A stretch of 64,000 nucleotides of DNA, from assembly GCF_963678635.1 (NCBI RefSeq), contig NC_087067.1:46140515-46204514 (forward strand), given 5' to 3'. Made by a program: the position numbers and the translations under genes. Source of the DNA: Symsagittifera roscoffensis. Its lineage: Eukaryota; Xenacoelomorpha; Acoela; Convolutidae. Under the pieces are notes generated by a model. It worked only from the letters and a program-made list of their open reading frames with translations, made no database searches and was not told where the DNA came from. Numbering within the stretch: the first letter of the stretch is position 1; each line of letters begins with the position of its first letter. Below are positions 53,838 through 64,000 of this stretch, piece by piece.

Positions 53838-54020
53838 AGGGGCGGGTTTAGAGGGGCGGGGGTTCGCCTCCTCGCCAACCAAAGGGCCGACCAACCCTAA
53901 AATGTTTCTAAGAGCGCCTTCAGTGCCAAAACACTAATTTTCAAGGGGACATTCAAGGGCAGATAATTGTTTAAAAATCCACAATTCCAAACCCGTACCC
54001 ACCCCTCGCCATCCCTCAAG
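53838..54020 (+). mobile_element. hAT-like non-autonomous element, copy 4
   Basis: Begins CAGGGGCGGGTTTAGAGGGG, contains GACCAACCCTAAAATGTTTC and GTGCCAAAACA, and ends near ACCCGTACCCACCCCTCG, an imperfect complement of its start. Confidence 0.65.
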
Positions 54021-54072
54021 AAAACCGTAAATCCATTCCTGCTCATATATATTTTGTAGCCACCCGGGTCAA

Positions 54073-54412
54073 GGTGTTCGATTTATGTTTCGACTTTCTC
54101 GTCAAAAAATTGACATGTTTCGACTTTCTCGACCGAATTTTGGTATGTCTCGACTTTCTCGACCGAATTTTGGTATGTCTCGACTTTCTCGACCGATTTT
54201 GGTATGTCTCGCTCGACTTTCTCGAAGGCACAAAAAAAGTGTTCGGCTTTAATCGACCCAGTTCAGATATGCTTCGATTTTCTCGACCAAAATTCGATAG
54301 TTTCGACTTTCTCGATTTTCTCGACCGACAATTTTTTAAGTATTTATTTGTTTAACCCCGCATAGATGTAATTCGAAGTTTTCGACCAGAAATGGGTATG
54401 TTTCGACTTTCT
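54073..54412. repeat. Minisatellite, 30-bp unit
   Basis: TCGACTTTCTCGACCGAATT TTGGTATGTC repeats with an exact 30-base period at 54120-54180, with degenerate copies on both sides to about 54412. Confidence 0.8.
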
Positions 54413-55712
54413 CGACAAATAAAAAATAATAAGTGTTCAATATTGCACTAATTAAATCACAAGAATTCATTAAAAAATTACCTTGTTTGACTCCTTTTTC
54501 CAATTATTTCTTGAAATGAGAAGGGACCATAACTCTAGAGGAGCATCATCCCTCGTGATCTTAGTTTTTTTTTTAAATCTTAAAATCAACATCAGTGTCG
54601 AGAAAAAAAGGTTCTGAAAACCTCTATTTCCAAACTGATTTTTACACTGAGCATATAATCACAATATAGTTTAAATTTTACTAAATATTTCATATATTAT
54701 AATTGACTAATTCAAGTTTCTGCAGTTAAGCAAACACAGAAAAAAATTCTAAATCAAGACTTTTTTCACACTCTTTTGACATTCACTAGTGGTTTTTTGC
54801 CAGTGGTCGGAAGATTCTGATAGAGACTTGTTGAATCCTAATCTTCATCTTTTTCAACCTTTGTGGCTCAGTTATCTCAGAAAAAAACAGAAGAATCTTT
54901 CAACAACAAAAAATTATCAAAAAAGTTTTGAAAGCGTGGTCAAAACACTATATGATACTTTGACCGTAATGCAACTTTTATGGCGCTGCAAATTTTAATG
55001 ATTTTTTACAGTTTTACTGATTAAAAAGGGTCTGATCGTCCGTCCCTCTTAAACTGCGCCATTAGGCTTGTTTCCTCTTCTGGATTTTTTTGCTTCTGTC
55101 ATTACATTCTAAAGCTAATGGAAACTTATGTTGTTATTCGGGTCTTGTAGAGTTCAAGTAATTAAGAAGAAATAAAATCTACTGCAAATTTAATATAAAT
55201 CAGATAAAACTTTCGATTTAAAAACTTTAGAACAAAAGATGTAAGGTTTTTGAATTTTCAGGAAAGATTTGTATGAGAAAAATTGCTTGAAGTACAGTTG
55301 TGTAACAATGAACTTTTATATAAGATTCATAGAAATAAGAAATGCGAGGTTGAAAACTAAAAATAAAAAACGCGTGCAAACTTCTGATGTTTTTAATTTC
55401 TGACAACTTTATAGCTCCTGCTAGTTTATAGCGGATAGTTGGTATAACTTTTTATCAGAGACTGGACTGCTGAATTATACTTCCCTGCAGATGAGAACAA
55501 TAAAGTTTTCAAGAACCTAGGTTTTCTTGATTGTTTATAATTTTTGAACGGTTTTTCCGAATGAGTGGAGAAACTCTGCTGTTTATAAAAAAAATGACAC
55601 TTGCGAGGCCAAATTGTGCACTGAGTAGGCGCAAAAAATATTTTACCCGAGTTGTTTTAACAAGCTAGTCATATAATTCTAATGTTCTCCCACAGATTTC
55701 ATATATTTGAAA
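54413..55712. other. AT-rich region, no gene seen
   Basis: 54795-55000 carries scattered HN2-like strings (CAGTGGTCGGAAG, TTATGGCGCTGCAAATTTT). CGAGGCCAAATTGTGCACTG at 55605 repeats 37746. Confidence 0.35.
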
Positions 55713-56080
55713 AAGATATCGGGTTAGTGTGCAAATAGTACAAATTGAAGCTTCCAAAACTAGTTTTCCCTTCAGTAAACTCAAGTTTTTTTCAACCGAA
55801 ATTGCTAATTATTACATACAACAAACAATACTCGATTGCTCAATTCGTTCAAAATTCAAAATTAGACGAAAAATCAAAAATTTGAAACCGGTTTATCTGA
55901 CACTAGAAAAAAAATTTGGGAATTTTTTTGTGGTTCGAATCACGACTGAAAGGGCTTCAGTATGATTTATCACTCAACCCAGTCAGATGATTATTTGTGG
56001 TACCTAATTTTGCGTGGAAAAAGAAAGAAAAAACTAAAACACCCGAAAACAAAGTTCCTCCCCATTTTCAATAGTCGGAA
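55713..56080 (+). mobile_element. HN2-family element
   Basis: GAAACCGGTTTATCTGACAC, CGAATCACGACTGAAAGGGC, GATGATTATTTGTGGTACCT and CAATAGTCGGAAC in family order. The left hairpin (GTGTGCAAATAGTACA, 55720) is decayed. Confidence 0.65.
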
Positions 56081-56269
56081 CAATAGTTCTGATTTTTTAT
56101 ACGAAACGCTCATTGTGATTTTTGCTTATTTTGTGTAGGAAAATTGGTCTGGACTAAGTTATATGTTCAAAGTTACAATTCCCATCCACGACCATACAAT
56201 TTTATCATAGAAGAATGCTAGTCATATATGCACAATTCCTAAAAAAGTTCGGAAATTTTAACTTAAAGT

Positions 56270-56811
56270 CTTTTAACACGGTGGCGTCCGTCATGCTTGA
56301 AGGACCGAATGCTTGAAATAAATTTTCGCTTACTTTCAGCCAATCAGAATTGAGTATTCAAAATCTCAAAATAAATTGCAAAAATCTTAAAGAACGAAAA
56401 TAAATCCAGGCCATAAGTGTAAATATTGACCAATTAGATAATAAGCAGATGAGTTTTCAAGACTGAAAAATTCTTATAATTTTGACCTCATTAATCCTGA
56501 TGATTAACTGAATACTATTGCGGGATCTACTTAACAATCTCCCCCCCCCCCGCCCTATTGTATCTACTAAATAATCTCCCCCTTTCTTGAAAGGGGGGAT
56601 TGTTAAGCAGACCCGTATTGCGGTTGTAACCCGCAATTTGTAAATTTTTGGATTATTTTCCACTGATTTAATACATTTTCTTTTAAAATTGACTTCGATT
56701 TTGTGAGAAAAGCATTTGCCAATAGAAACGATTTGCGATTTTGATTGGTTGAAATTTTTCAAGCATTCGGTTCTTCAAGCATGAGAACCCTCCTCTTTTA
56801 ACACGTTGAAA
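56270..56811. mobile_element. MITE with CATGCTTGAAG inverted repeats
   Basis: CATGCTTGAAGGACCGAATG CTTGAAA (about 56293) pairs with TTTCAAGCATTCGGTTCTTC AAGCATG (about 56757). CTTTTAACACG stands outside both ends (56271 and 56798), a possible target duplication. Inside is a second palindrome around CTTAACAATCTCCCCC / GGGGGGATTGTTAAG. Confidence 0.65.
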
Positions 56812-56938
56812 CTTTGTCGTCACAATCAAAGGGAATACAAGATCAGTGAAAGATCAAAAAGAGCGGTCTTTTTACGAAATCCGCTCACAATTTACGAAAT
56901 GGAATGGCTCGTAATGGCAATTAAAATATGGAGTGCGG

Positions 56939-57150
56939 TCTGTATTTAGACAACCGCGTATTCATACTTGTCAGTATTTAGACAAATACTGTATGAACCA
57001 ATCAGAATCGAGATAGGACATAAATAATCCAAAATAATTAATAATTATTTAACCATTTCTTCCTCGTCTCGATTCTGGCTGGTTAGAACATTGTTTGTCT
57101 GAATACTGACAAGCCTGAATACGCGGTTGTCTAAAATACTGCTACCTAAA
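56939..57150. mobile_element. MITE with about 70-bp terminal inverted repeats
   Basis: GTATTTAGACAACCGCGTAT TC (about 56941) and its complement GAATACGCGGTTGTCTAAAA TAC (about 57118) bound a near-palindrome. TCAGAATCGAGA is mirrored by TCTCGATTCTGG. The centre is about 55 AT-rich bases. Confidence 0.8.
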
Positions 57151-57551
57151 ATATTTTATCTCTGTTTTATTTCACTAGAATTTAAGATTTAGTAAATAAT
57201 GTTGAGGACTCCAGTTTCATATGTTTGCTCGAAATTCAAAAGATATATGTGCACTCCATCTCCGTAAACTAGATAAAACGGCTCGGAAAATAAGGTTTCA
57301 CTCGTATTCTCGGCAATACAGACATTCATCGTCATTAATTTATAAATAGGCCAAAAACTCAGATAACTCATGTTCATAATTTCAACAATATTCAGCTCCA
57401 ATAAATAAACTGGCGCAAGCTAGCCACAAGGACCGGTCGGCAATGTCCTTGAGACAAATTGCTTTTATGGCGATCAGCTTTAATCAAGGCTGAACCGAAT
57501 TAGAAACGAAAAACAGTTAAAATAGGATGTAACCCCCGTTTTTAGTATATT
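57151..57551. other. AT-rich region before the BEL element
   Basis: No gene is seen. It may include part of the 3' LTR of the adjacent BEL element, whose far boundary is not found. Confidence 0.3.
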
Positions 57552-57642
57552 AATTATTGGGGGACTCGAACCTACGTCAACTGCCATGTCTCTATAGTCG
57601 GCGTTACGTTACTTTAGCTTAGATCGCTCGGACAACTGTTCT
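57552..57642 (-). other. tRNA-like sequence (type II tRNA-like A and B boxes)
   Basis: On the minus strand GTTGTCCGAGCGATCTAAGC resembles the A-box region of a Leu/Ser-type tRNA, and GTAGGTTCGAGTCCC about 45 bases on matches a B box. The acceptor and anticodon stems do not fold convincingly by eye, so this is a tRNA pseudogene, a SINE head or chance. Confidence 0.4.
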
Positions 57643-57667
57643 TATTTATATGCATCTATACTCTGTT

Positions 57668-58340
57668 TTATACTTGCGTTGCAGCGTTGCAATATCCTCC
57701 TCCCCCCCCCCCTGAAGAAGGAAGAACCGGAGAGAGCTTAACGGTCGGCCGAGTGACTTCACGGGTTGCGGTCTTAACCAGGGCGGATTGGTCGCAACTG
57801 TCCTGTCCGTAGTTTAGCTTGACGATTCGAGCAAGGTCGTCGTACCCACGCGGACTATCGAGCTCAATCACCCAAACGAGATCGTCTGTCTTAAGAGTGG
57901 AGTCAGAATGAGTGTGCCACTTGACACACTTATTCAGTGAGGGAACATATTCTCGAAGCCAACGAGACCAAGTAGCGTTAGCATACGACTGCGCTCGCAC
58001 ATACCTTTTCTTGTGGTCGAAACGCTCCCAAGGTAAAAGCGAAGGAAAGCTTGTGGAATGTTGTCCGAGCAAAAAATGGTTTGGGGTTAGCGCTTCTAAC
58101 TCACGTGAATCAATACTAACGGGAGTGATTGGCCTCGAATTCAAAGCCTGCTCAACTAAGCATAAGGTTGTTCCTAACTCCTCTTCGGTTATCCCCTAGT
58201 GCCTAGTAAGCCCAGGAGCCGCCATGATGGGCTGCGCTGGCGGGTTAATTTTCCAAGCAACACCTTTGTGTGCAAAAATGGTCGGAGCCATGCCATTCCA
58301 GCTCTTGATGCAGGCAAGTAATTCCTTTTCCGCACCAACG
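57668..58340 (-). pseudogene. BEL/Pao integrase, catalytic-core-deleted, C-terminal domain
   Basis: The C-terminal domain is recognisable by NSRPITP, LTPNHFLLG, WSRWLREYVPSL and KTDDLVWVIELDSPRG (57668-58144). Upstream, sequence resembling the NPP motif region (about 58220-58260) follows within about 130 bases of the pre-core PPFNHT motif (about 58355), so most of the DDE core, including at least the second catalytic Asp, is missing. Confidence 0.8.
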
Positions 58341-58344
58341 AAGT

Positions 58345-59331
58345 ATGATTAAAGGGTGGTTGCTTATATCCGAGACGTTCGACAGGTAAATTGGACATAA
58401 TAGGCTGGATGGTACTTGCTTTGCGTTTACTGCATGTTACACCTTGATTTTCGATAGACCGAAGTAGTAGACGCAACACAAGTATTGCATATTTCAAATT
58501 TAAAACGGAGCGCATGTAATCTAAACCTTGATGAAAATGCTTATGGTGGAGGCTGCGGGCCAACAAACGAACTACGGTATGTCGGGCGTCGGGTAATATT
58601 GGTTGCTTAGTATCAAACTCGGTATTCACTAAGCGCACGATCCGTTCTAAGGAACAAATGGTACCAGCGGGACAAATACATGGCAAGTATGTGGCAATTT
58701 TACTACTACTCTTAATAGGTTTGCCAGCGGTGAGTGTTTTTAACTCAAAGGGGAAGGATTCCATCTGAGCAAGATGAATCAGTTTACTTTCTGCAATATC
58801 AGGTTCAGTGGGGTCGGTGATTCGTAAGTCTTTACCGCGAAAATGCTTATGTGAAGGCAGCATCCTCAACATAAAAGCAACTACTCTTTTATATCTCGTA
58901 AAGGAACTGAATCTTTCCCAGTTGAACCCGTGTTCAGAATGTTTGATGGATGTGACATCAGTGACGAAGGAAGATGATGTCTCCAAGCAATTATCAACAT
59001 CACAAGAAGGACCCTTCAAACTAATTTTATTGATCGCACGTTCGTCGGGTAAAAACGGCCAATTAGTAGTCCTGAGAATGCTCGGACCAATAATGCAGCT
59101 GTTATCTTTGAGGGCTTCTGAACCCCCCCCCCCCCCCCGCGTACCGGTATCAACTGGATTATCGACGCTCAGAACATGGTGCCACTCATCAATAGTGATC
59201 GATTCGAGGATTTTGCCGACACGATTAGCGACGAATACAGGTAATTTTTCAGTGGAGTTTAGCCACTGCAAAACTGTTTTACTAACTGTCCACATGTAGA
59301 CATGGTTGATGCTGACAGTAGGGGCTGTCAT
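58345..59331 (-). pseudogene. BEL/Pao RNase H end and integrase zinc-binding region
   Basis: Reads SINHVYMWTVSKTVLQWLNS (RNase H), then EWHHVLSVDNPVDTGTRG, and later ARSLHHKHFHQGLDYMRS (His pair of the integrase zinc-binding domain). A long C homopolymer at about 59120-59138 encodes a Gly run where the family has a short loop, perhaps an expansion. Confidence 0.75.
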
Positions 59332-59339
59332 TATATCAT

Positions 59340-60734
59340 CTTTCAGTCGTTCGGCGAGCAGAGCAGCTTAAACATCTAGCTTCGGTAAAGATAGCGATTT
59401 CATGGGCGCAACCCGAGCGCACGAAAACGTACTGCGAGCTATCACCGAACATGTGGAGCTCAATTTGATCCACAAGCTTTTTGAAGTAACAACGGGGAAT
59501 AGTCAATTGCCCTAAAAGAGGGAGACCGGAGTGCCACTTGAGAAATTTATCTCTTATCTCTTCCGGCAATTCATCGTCCCAATTTTGGCCACTGATTTTC
59601 CAAATATCTTTAAGCAAAAGATGGGTCCTAACTGGGTATGGAGCTAATAACCCAACAGGGTCAAACACAGAAGAGACGAAACTCAAGACGGCTCGTTGAA
59701 ATATTGCCTTATCGAGAGGACGATCCACGCCTCTGCTAACAACCAATGTGTCTTTCACATGGTCCCACTTGAGACCTAAGACGTGTGATGATTGTTCGGC
59801 ACCGTTACAAATTTCCTTGATGGGTAAAGACGAGGTCTCGGAATCCTCGGGGTTCATTGCTGAAGTGATTTCATCAGCATTACTGACAAATTAAATCCTC
59901 CCAGCTTTAGTAACGAAACCAAATCGCGGCTAAATTTAATTGCATGGGTAACGTTCTCCAACCAATCCAAGTATTCTTCCATGTGAAATTTTTCATTTAC
60001 GACTTAGGAGGCCTCAGGGTATGTGGATATATTATCAGTTGCTGTTTTTCGCAACGTGAAATTGGCGCAAGTAGGCGAATCCCGTGCGCCGAATATAGGG
60101 TGAGTGTACTGATGAACTACCACATCGGAAGTGGTATCCTCCCGCCACAAAAAACGGAGTGAAATTTGATAGCGGCGAGGACTCCTACCTGAAGGAACAT
60201 ACCCTCTAGATCCGCGGAGATGGCGTAATTTTGTTGACGGTATCGCAAAAACACAAAGATTAAATTTTGCAGTAGGTCTGGACCCACCAATAAGGACTTA
60301 TTTAAGGATGTGCCGTAAAACTTAGAAGCTCCATTCAAAACTCGGCGCACCTTACCCGGCTTGTTCGGATTTACGACGGGATGATGCGAAAGATACCATT
60401 CGCGATCGGAACGCTTACGTGGATCATGCGGTTCGACAGTAACGATATAGCCTTTCCTAATGTCATCTCTACATGTGTCTGCGTATCTGTCGCGCAGTTC
60501 AGGGTCCTTACTTAATCTTCTCTCCAATGTTTTAAGTTGGGCGAGTGACGAGTAATAGTTGTTTGGTAGACTGACATTACTATCAATCCAAAGCATAGGC
60601 ACAATGTATCTTTCGCCATTGTGAACGGTTTCAGAGTTAAGGATGGATAAAGCATGTTTATCCGCGGTGGACCTGGCATCGACTTGTTTGAAAGCAACAT
60701 AAGATTCCAGGATTTTATCTGTTCGGTCAAACAC
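59340..60734 (-). pseudogene. BEL/Pao reverse transcriptase, active site altered
   Basis: N-terminal part 60117-60734 (HHPVVNPNKPGKVRRVLNGA, LQNLIFVFLRYRQQNYAISAD), a frame-shifted middle with stops, and the C-terminal part 59340-59857 (GLKWDHVKDTL, FDPVGLLAPYPVRTHLLLKD). The expected Met-Asp-Asp active-site box reads Met-Glu-Glu (59974-59982), and stops lie on both sides. No activity is expected. Confidence 0.85.
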
Positions 60735-60751
60735 GAATCTTCAACAACACA

Positions 60752-61218
60752 CTAGAAACACAGAGAAATAGAAACAACGGACGGCGGCAACGGACCACTT
60801 ATGACCCAACCTATCGGTAGGCGAATGGAACACGGTGAGTTTTTATCATCTCCCAAGATGAACTCAATGGGTCTAACGACGTGGTAGTAGTCTTGTCCTA
60901 TAATAACTCCAACGTCCTCATAATTATATTGAGTGGGCTTAATTGGTGCTAATTGTGGATATTTATTCTGCAAATCAGCATATTGATTATTTCGGAACCA
61001 ATCCAAATATTGTCTTTAACATATGCACACAGAGGGAAAACGAACTCACTATTATCCGGCTCGGAGGAAACTGTAAACTTGACCTTCTGAGTCTCAACGA
61101 CGGTGGTTGAATTGAAACCACTAATTGACAAGTTAACGGGCTCCCCTTCTAAGCCGAGACGGTTAACGAGTGACGAAGACACCCAAGAGTGAGTCGAATC
61201 ACTATCACAAAGAACCAT
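60752..61218 (-). pseudogene. BEL/Pao aspartic protease (DUF1758)
   Basis: LCDSDSTHSWVSSSL at the N-terminal end corresponds to the D-S-G catalytic motif with Gly replaced by Asp (61199-61207). GVIIGQDYYHVVRPIEF and RLPIGWVISGPLP are family hallmarks. The two halves are in different frames. Confidence 0.8.
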
Positions 61219-61417
61219 CTTCAGTAGTGATACTGAAGATCACCAAGTGTTGAAATTAACAACAATATAGACGATTCAATATCATGTACATCACTAACAG
61301 CGGCAGGGTGGAAGTGTTTGTATTCTCCTTGGATTTGTTTGTTCCAGCCTTTTTTGAGACATTTGAATTTTCCTTCCGAGGAAATATTTTTTTGGCTCCA
61401 TGGAGCAAGACATTATG

Positions 61418-64000
61418 TCAGCTATCGCACTCTGGCTTCGGGCATTTTTTAGGTCTGGAACATTGCCGGAAACTATGATTGCCGTTGAGGCAAGCGAAGC
61501 AAAGTTTCTGTTCAGCTACGTATTTTGCTCGCTGAGTAGCTTTTTTCCCCTTGAAAACAGCACAGTTCCACAATGAATGACTACCTTTACACAAAACGCA
61601 CGGCGGAAACTTAGACTTATCCTGAGCGTTACTAATTACCTGGCTATTGGCTGCAAAAATTTTGGTTGTTTTTGGTTTAACTGGTTCCTCGTTTTTTTGC
61701 CTTAGAGTTAAGTACACGTAATCTTTCATGCCCCTCGGCCTTTTCTTTCAAGCAGTTATTAAAGTCTAAGAGTGTTGATTGCTGCCAATTATGCCTAACA
61801 GTTTGCATTGACCAAGCTTCCTTGAGGTTAGTAACAGCTTTCTTGAGGATAGAAAGTTTACTAACAGCTTGGTTTAACAGGTTAACACTCTTTAGATCAT
61901 CGCTGAATGACAATGATTTAAAAAACTGCTATGAGGCCAGATATGGCAAAGGAGAAACAAATGAAATTTTCCGAATTGTGCATCTTAAGTGGAGGAAAGT
62001 GGAGGAAAAGTATTCAGCTTATCAAGATGCGCACCAACAATAGCGTGTGGTTGCCCAAACTTCCTTTGCAAATGGCCAGTGAAACTTTGTACATAACGCC
62101 ATTATAATTAAATTCCGCAATTGCGGTTTTTGCTTTGCTTGTGACAAGTGTTTTTAAGTACGTCAGTTTCGTATCATCGGTGAGAACAGCGGAATGAACG
62201 GTGGACTTAGCCTGACCAAACCATTCGTGCCAAATTAACGGGTTGCCGTCAAACTGGGCTAACGACCCTTCAGGGAGGTGATCTTTGCGACTATGCATCA
62301 ATAATTCCGCCAGTTCACGACCGGAGAGAAGTCTATGCGACGAACAAGCTTGGTTCGGATAAGCGTAAGATGGTGCGTAGTCTTCGTTGACTGGCTCATA
62401 ACCAGTATTAGTATAATTGACAAAATTCGGAACTTGTTAAGGATGAACTGGCGGAGAATTAAAATACACAGTCCCACCACTAGTATACGGGGCGGCGGTG
62501 TTACACGGTGGGATAACAACTATCTCATTAGAAAAAATATTTCCAGCATTACAACCCTGAGCAGGCGTGACGATTGGAGTTGTAGTTGCCAGTCGCCATA
62601 AGTTTCCATCACTTGTGTAGTAATCGTTGATAATAGGTGACACAGTATGCGGTACAAAGGGAATATTATGTTTCGTCTGAACTGGCGCTGCAACTAGGTG
62701 TCGCAGCTAGGCAATTAGGTGCCGAACAGAAAACCGGCGTTGAGTTTACTCCAGAAGATGAGAAGCCACCACCAGCAAATGCAGGTGACAAAGAAACAAA
62801 ACCAGAACCGGGTTTTGCCGGTAACATTGGGACAGGTAATGATTCCGGTTGCCCGTTGCCAAAACTACTATTAGTTATGTTTGAACTCATGGTCTTTAAA
62901 GGAACAGCAGACTGTGGTGGTAACACGTGTGCACAAGAATGCATATTATTAACTGGGAATGAAACAGATGCAACAAAAGCTTGCAATGGCAAAAGCCTTG
63001 CACTGCCAAAATGAGGCATAGCCCGATGTCCATGACTATGGATTCCAGCGTCAGTCAATGCTGTGTGCTCATGGTTATGACTATTACAGGTGTTAATTGC
63101 ATGAGCAAGGTTGGCGGAAGTCGTCGGTTTTGACGAAATTGGTACAGGAGTGAAGGCCAGCAAATCTAGCGCACCACCGTCAGGAGGTGCTTGTGAACTA
63201 ACAGAGTCTACCCAATCATTAGTCCGATCGGTTGCTACTTTTGAAATAGGTTGACTTACTACTTTCGAGTTACTTTCCGCTACCTTCTCGCTCACCTCAG
63301 ATGAACTGTCCTCAAGTTCGAACGCTTTCATTTCCATTTCAATTAGTTGATTTTTATGACTTTCAGCCAATTGCTCTAGTTCCAGCTGACTTTGATCGAA
63401 CTTAAGACGGTTCTATTGCTCTTTAAATCTTATAGATACTTGATACTGCCTTTTCAGCTCCTCATGGCGTCGTTTTAAAAAAACTAACTCAAGCCGTTTC
63501 TCACTTGATGACATAGTGCGAACATTCGACGTATGACGAGTGGAAGCAGATTTATCAGAATTATTTGAGTCAAGCTTTCTACTATCCTTAGACTTATTAG
63601 AGACCTTAGACCTGTTTTCAGATACTTGTTCTTCTGAATCTCTTCTTTTGTGCGAGCGTGAGGATGTCTCTGACCTAGTTTATTGAAAAGATCCCTTGCT
63701 CCCTATAATGCGGGCTGTTGAAAATGACGAAGGTTCAAGGCTCATCTTGTAACTTTGAGCTTCTTGCTTTATTTCATCGTTCATTTCGGTTACTTTCTTA
63801 AGCCAAAGGTCTTAATGAGCAATAAATTTTTCAGGGTTTTCCGTTTTTTCCGCCAACCTAATTAATTGCTCATCCACGTCAACAGCTTTTTCCAACGCAA
63901 TTTTGACATTTGTAAAAAGCATTCCAAATTTTTGCGGTGCGAGTATTGAACTCAATGTACTCAAGTAATAATGAGTGACCTTTAAGCAGCTAATTTTCTG
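61418..64000 (-). pseudogene. BEL/Pao gag with zinc knuckles
   Basis: A coiled-coil-like N-terminal region rich in Glu/Lys/Gln runs from the window edge to about 63250, followed by a Pro/Ala/His-rich linker. Next is a DUF1759 segment (LAQFDGNPLIWHEWFGQ and LKTLVTSKAKTAIAEFNY, 62100-62290), and two zinc knuckles follow, C-x2-C-x3-H-x4-C and C-x2-C-x4-H-x4-C (61440-61620). Stops occur at about 63415, 63680 and 63815, with a frame break near 62310-62640 and further shifts near 61910 and 61700. Confidence 0.8.

Larger units (their letters stand above)
57552..64000 (-). mobile_element. Degenerate BEL/Pao LTR retrotransposon (5' end beyond the window)
   Basis: The minus strand carries, in order, gag, protease, reverse transcriptase, RNase H and integrase of a BEL/Pao element, all with stops or frameshifts. 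A G-rich run just after the integrase stop (57697-57713 as C on the plus strand) is a plausible polypurine tract. The sequence past it, with a TATA-like AAGTATAAAACAG at 57663-57676, would be the 3' LTR. No second LTR is in view, so the LTR length cannot be measured. Confidence 0.85.

Noticed and set aside
58808-59299. 163-codon plus-strand frame
   Set aside because: Exact antisense of the BEL RNase H/integrase region, which has clear homology on the minus strand.
62637-63014. 125-codon plus-strand frame
   Set aside because: Antisense shadow of the BEL gag linker.
1-64000. CRISPR arrays, rRNA genes and bacterial operon features
   Set aside because: None seen. Introns, LINE and BEL/Pao elements mark eukaryotic nuclear DNA.

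Overview
The window is nuclear DNA from an invertebrate animal. It is AT-rich, its genes have introns with GT..AG borders, and most of its length is transposable-element debris. The species cannot be read from the sequence. A major vault protein gene, a TMEM186-type mitochondrial gene, a two-psq LCOR/E93-family gene and BEL/Pao retroelements fit a bilaterian; major vault protein is generally absent from flies and nematodes, which argues against both.

Layout. 0-12 kb is the gene-bearing end, with all genes on the minus strand: the first three exons of major vault protein (MVP, running off the left edge), an LCOR/E93-like psq transcription factor with its 597-codon reading frame in one exon, and a three-exon TMEM186 orthologue (complex I assembly). 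Two foldback elements built of degenerate CCTATGCCAA-type repeats lie in introns of MVP and TMEM186. 12-20 kb is repeat-dominated: old hairpin-ended elements and a three-unit tandem array of about 695 bp. At 20.6-21.2 kb a minus-strand reading frame encodes a possible single-pass membrane protein. 22.1-26.1 kb holds a near-identical 1,096-bp triplication of a dead BEL/Pao integrase fragment, fused in frame in the last copy to a duplicated exon-like segment. 28.4-32.2 kb holds the 3' end of a non-LTR retrotransposon joined to about 2.85 kb of broken, visibly GC-richer coding sequence of unknown origin. I think this is the strongest candidate for something undescribed: an endogenised viral or other foreign RNA copied in by template switching. 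32-57 kb is mostly short non-autonomous elements with a few exon-like islands on the plus strand (38.5, 43.3, 48.2 and 52.9 kb). 57.6-64 kb is a degenerate BEL/Pao retrotransposon on the minus strand, cut by the right edge.

Three non-autonomous families recur. HN1 (about 500-535 bp, at least ten complete or partial copies) and HN2 (about 350-600 bp) both carry an offset inverted repeat (GTTCCGAC type) and a hairpin near one end, an architecture I associate with Helitron2/Helentron-derived HINE elements. A third, hAT-like family has CAGGGGCGG ends. The native genes share orientation but have no evident functional link; nothing here looks like an operon. All homology calls come from recognising sequence by eye; no database search was possible.
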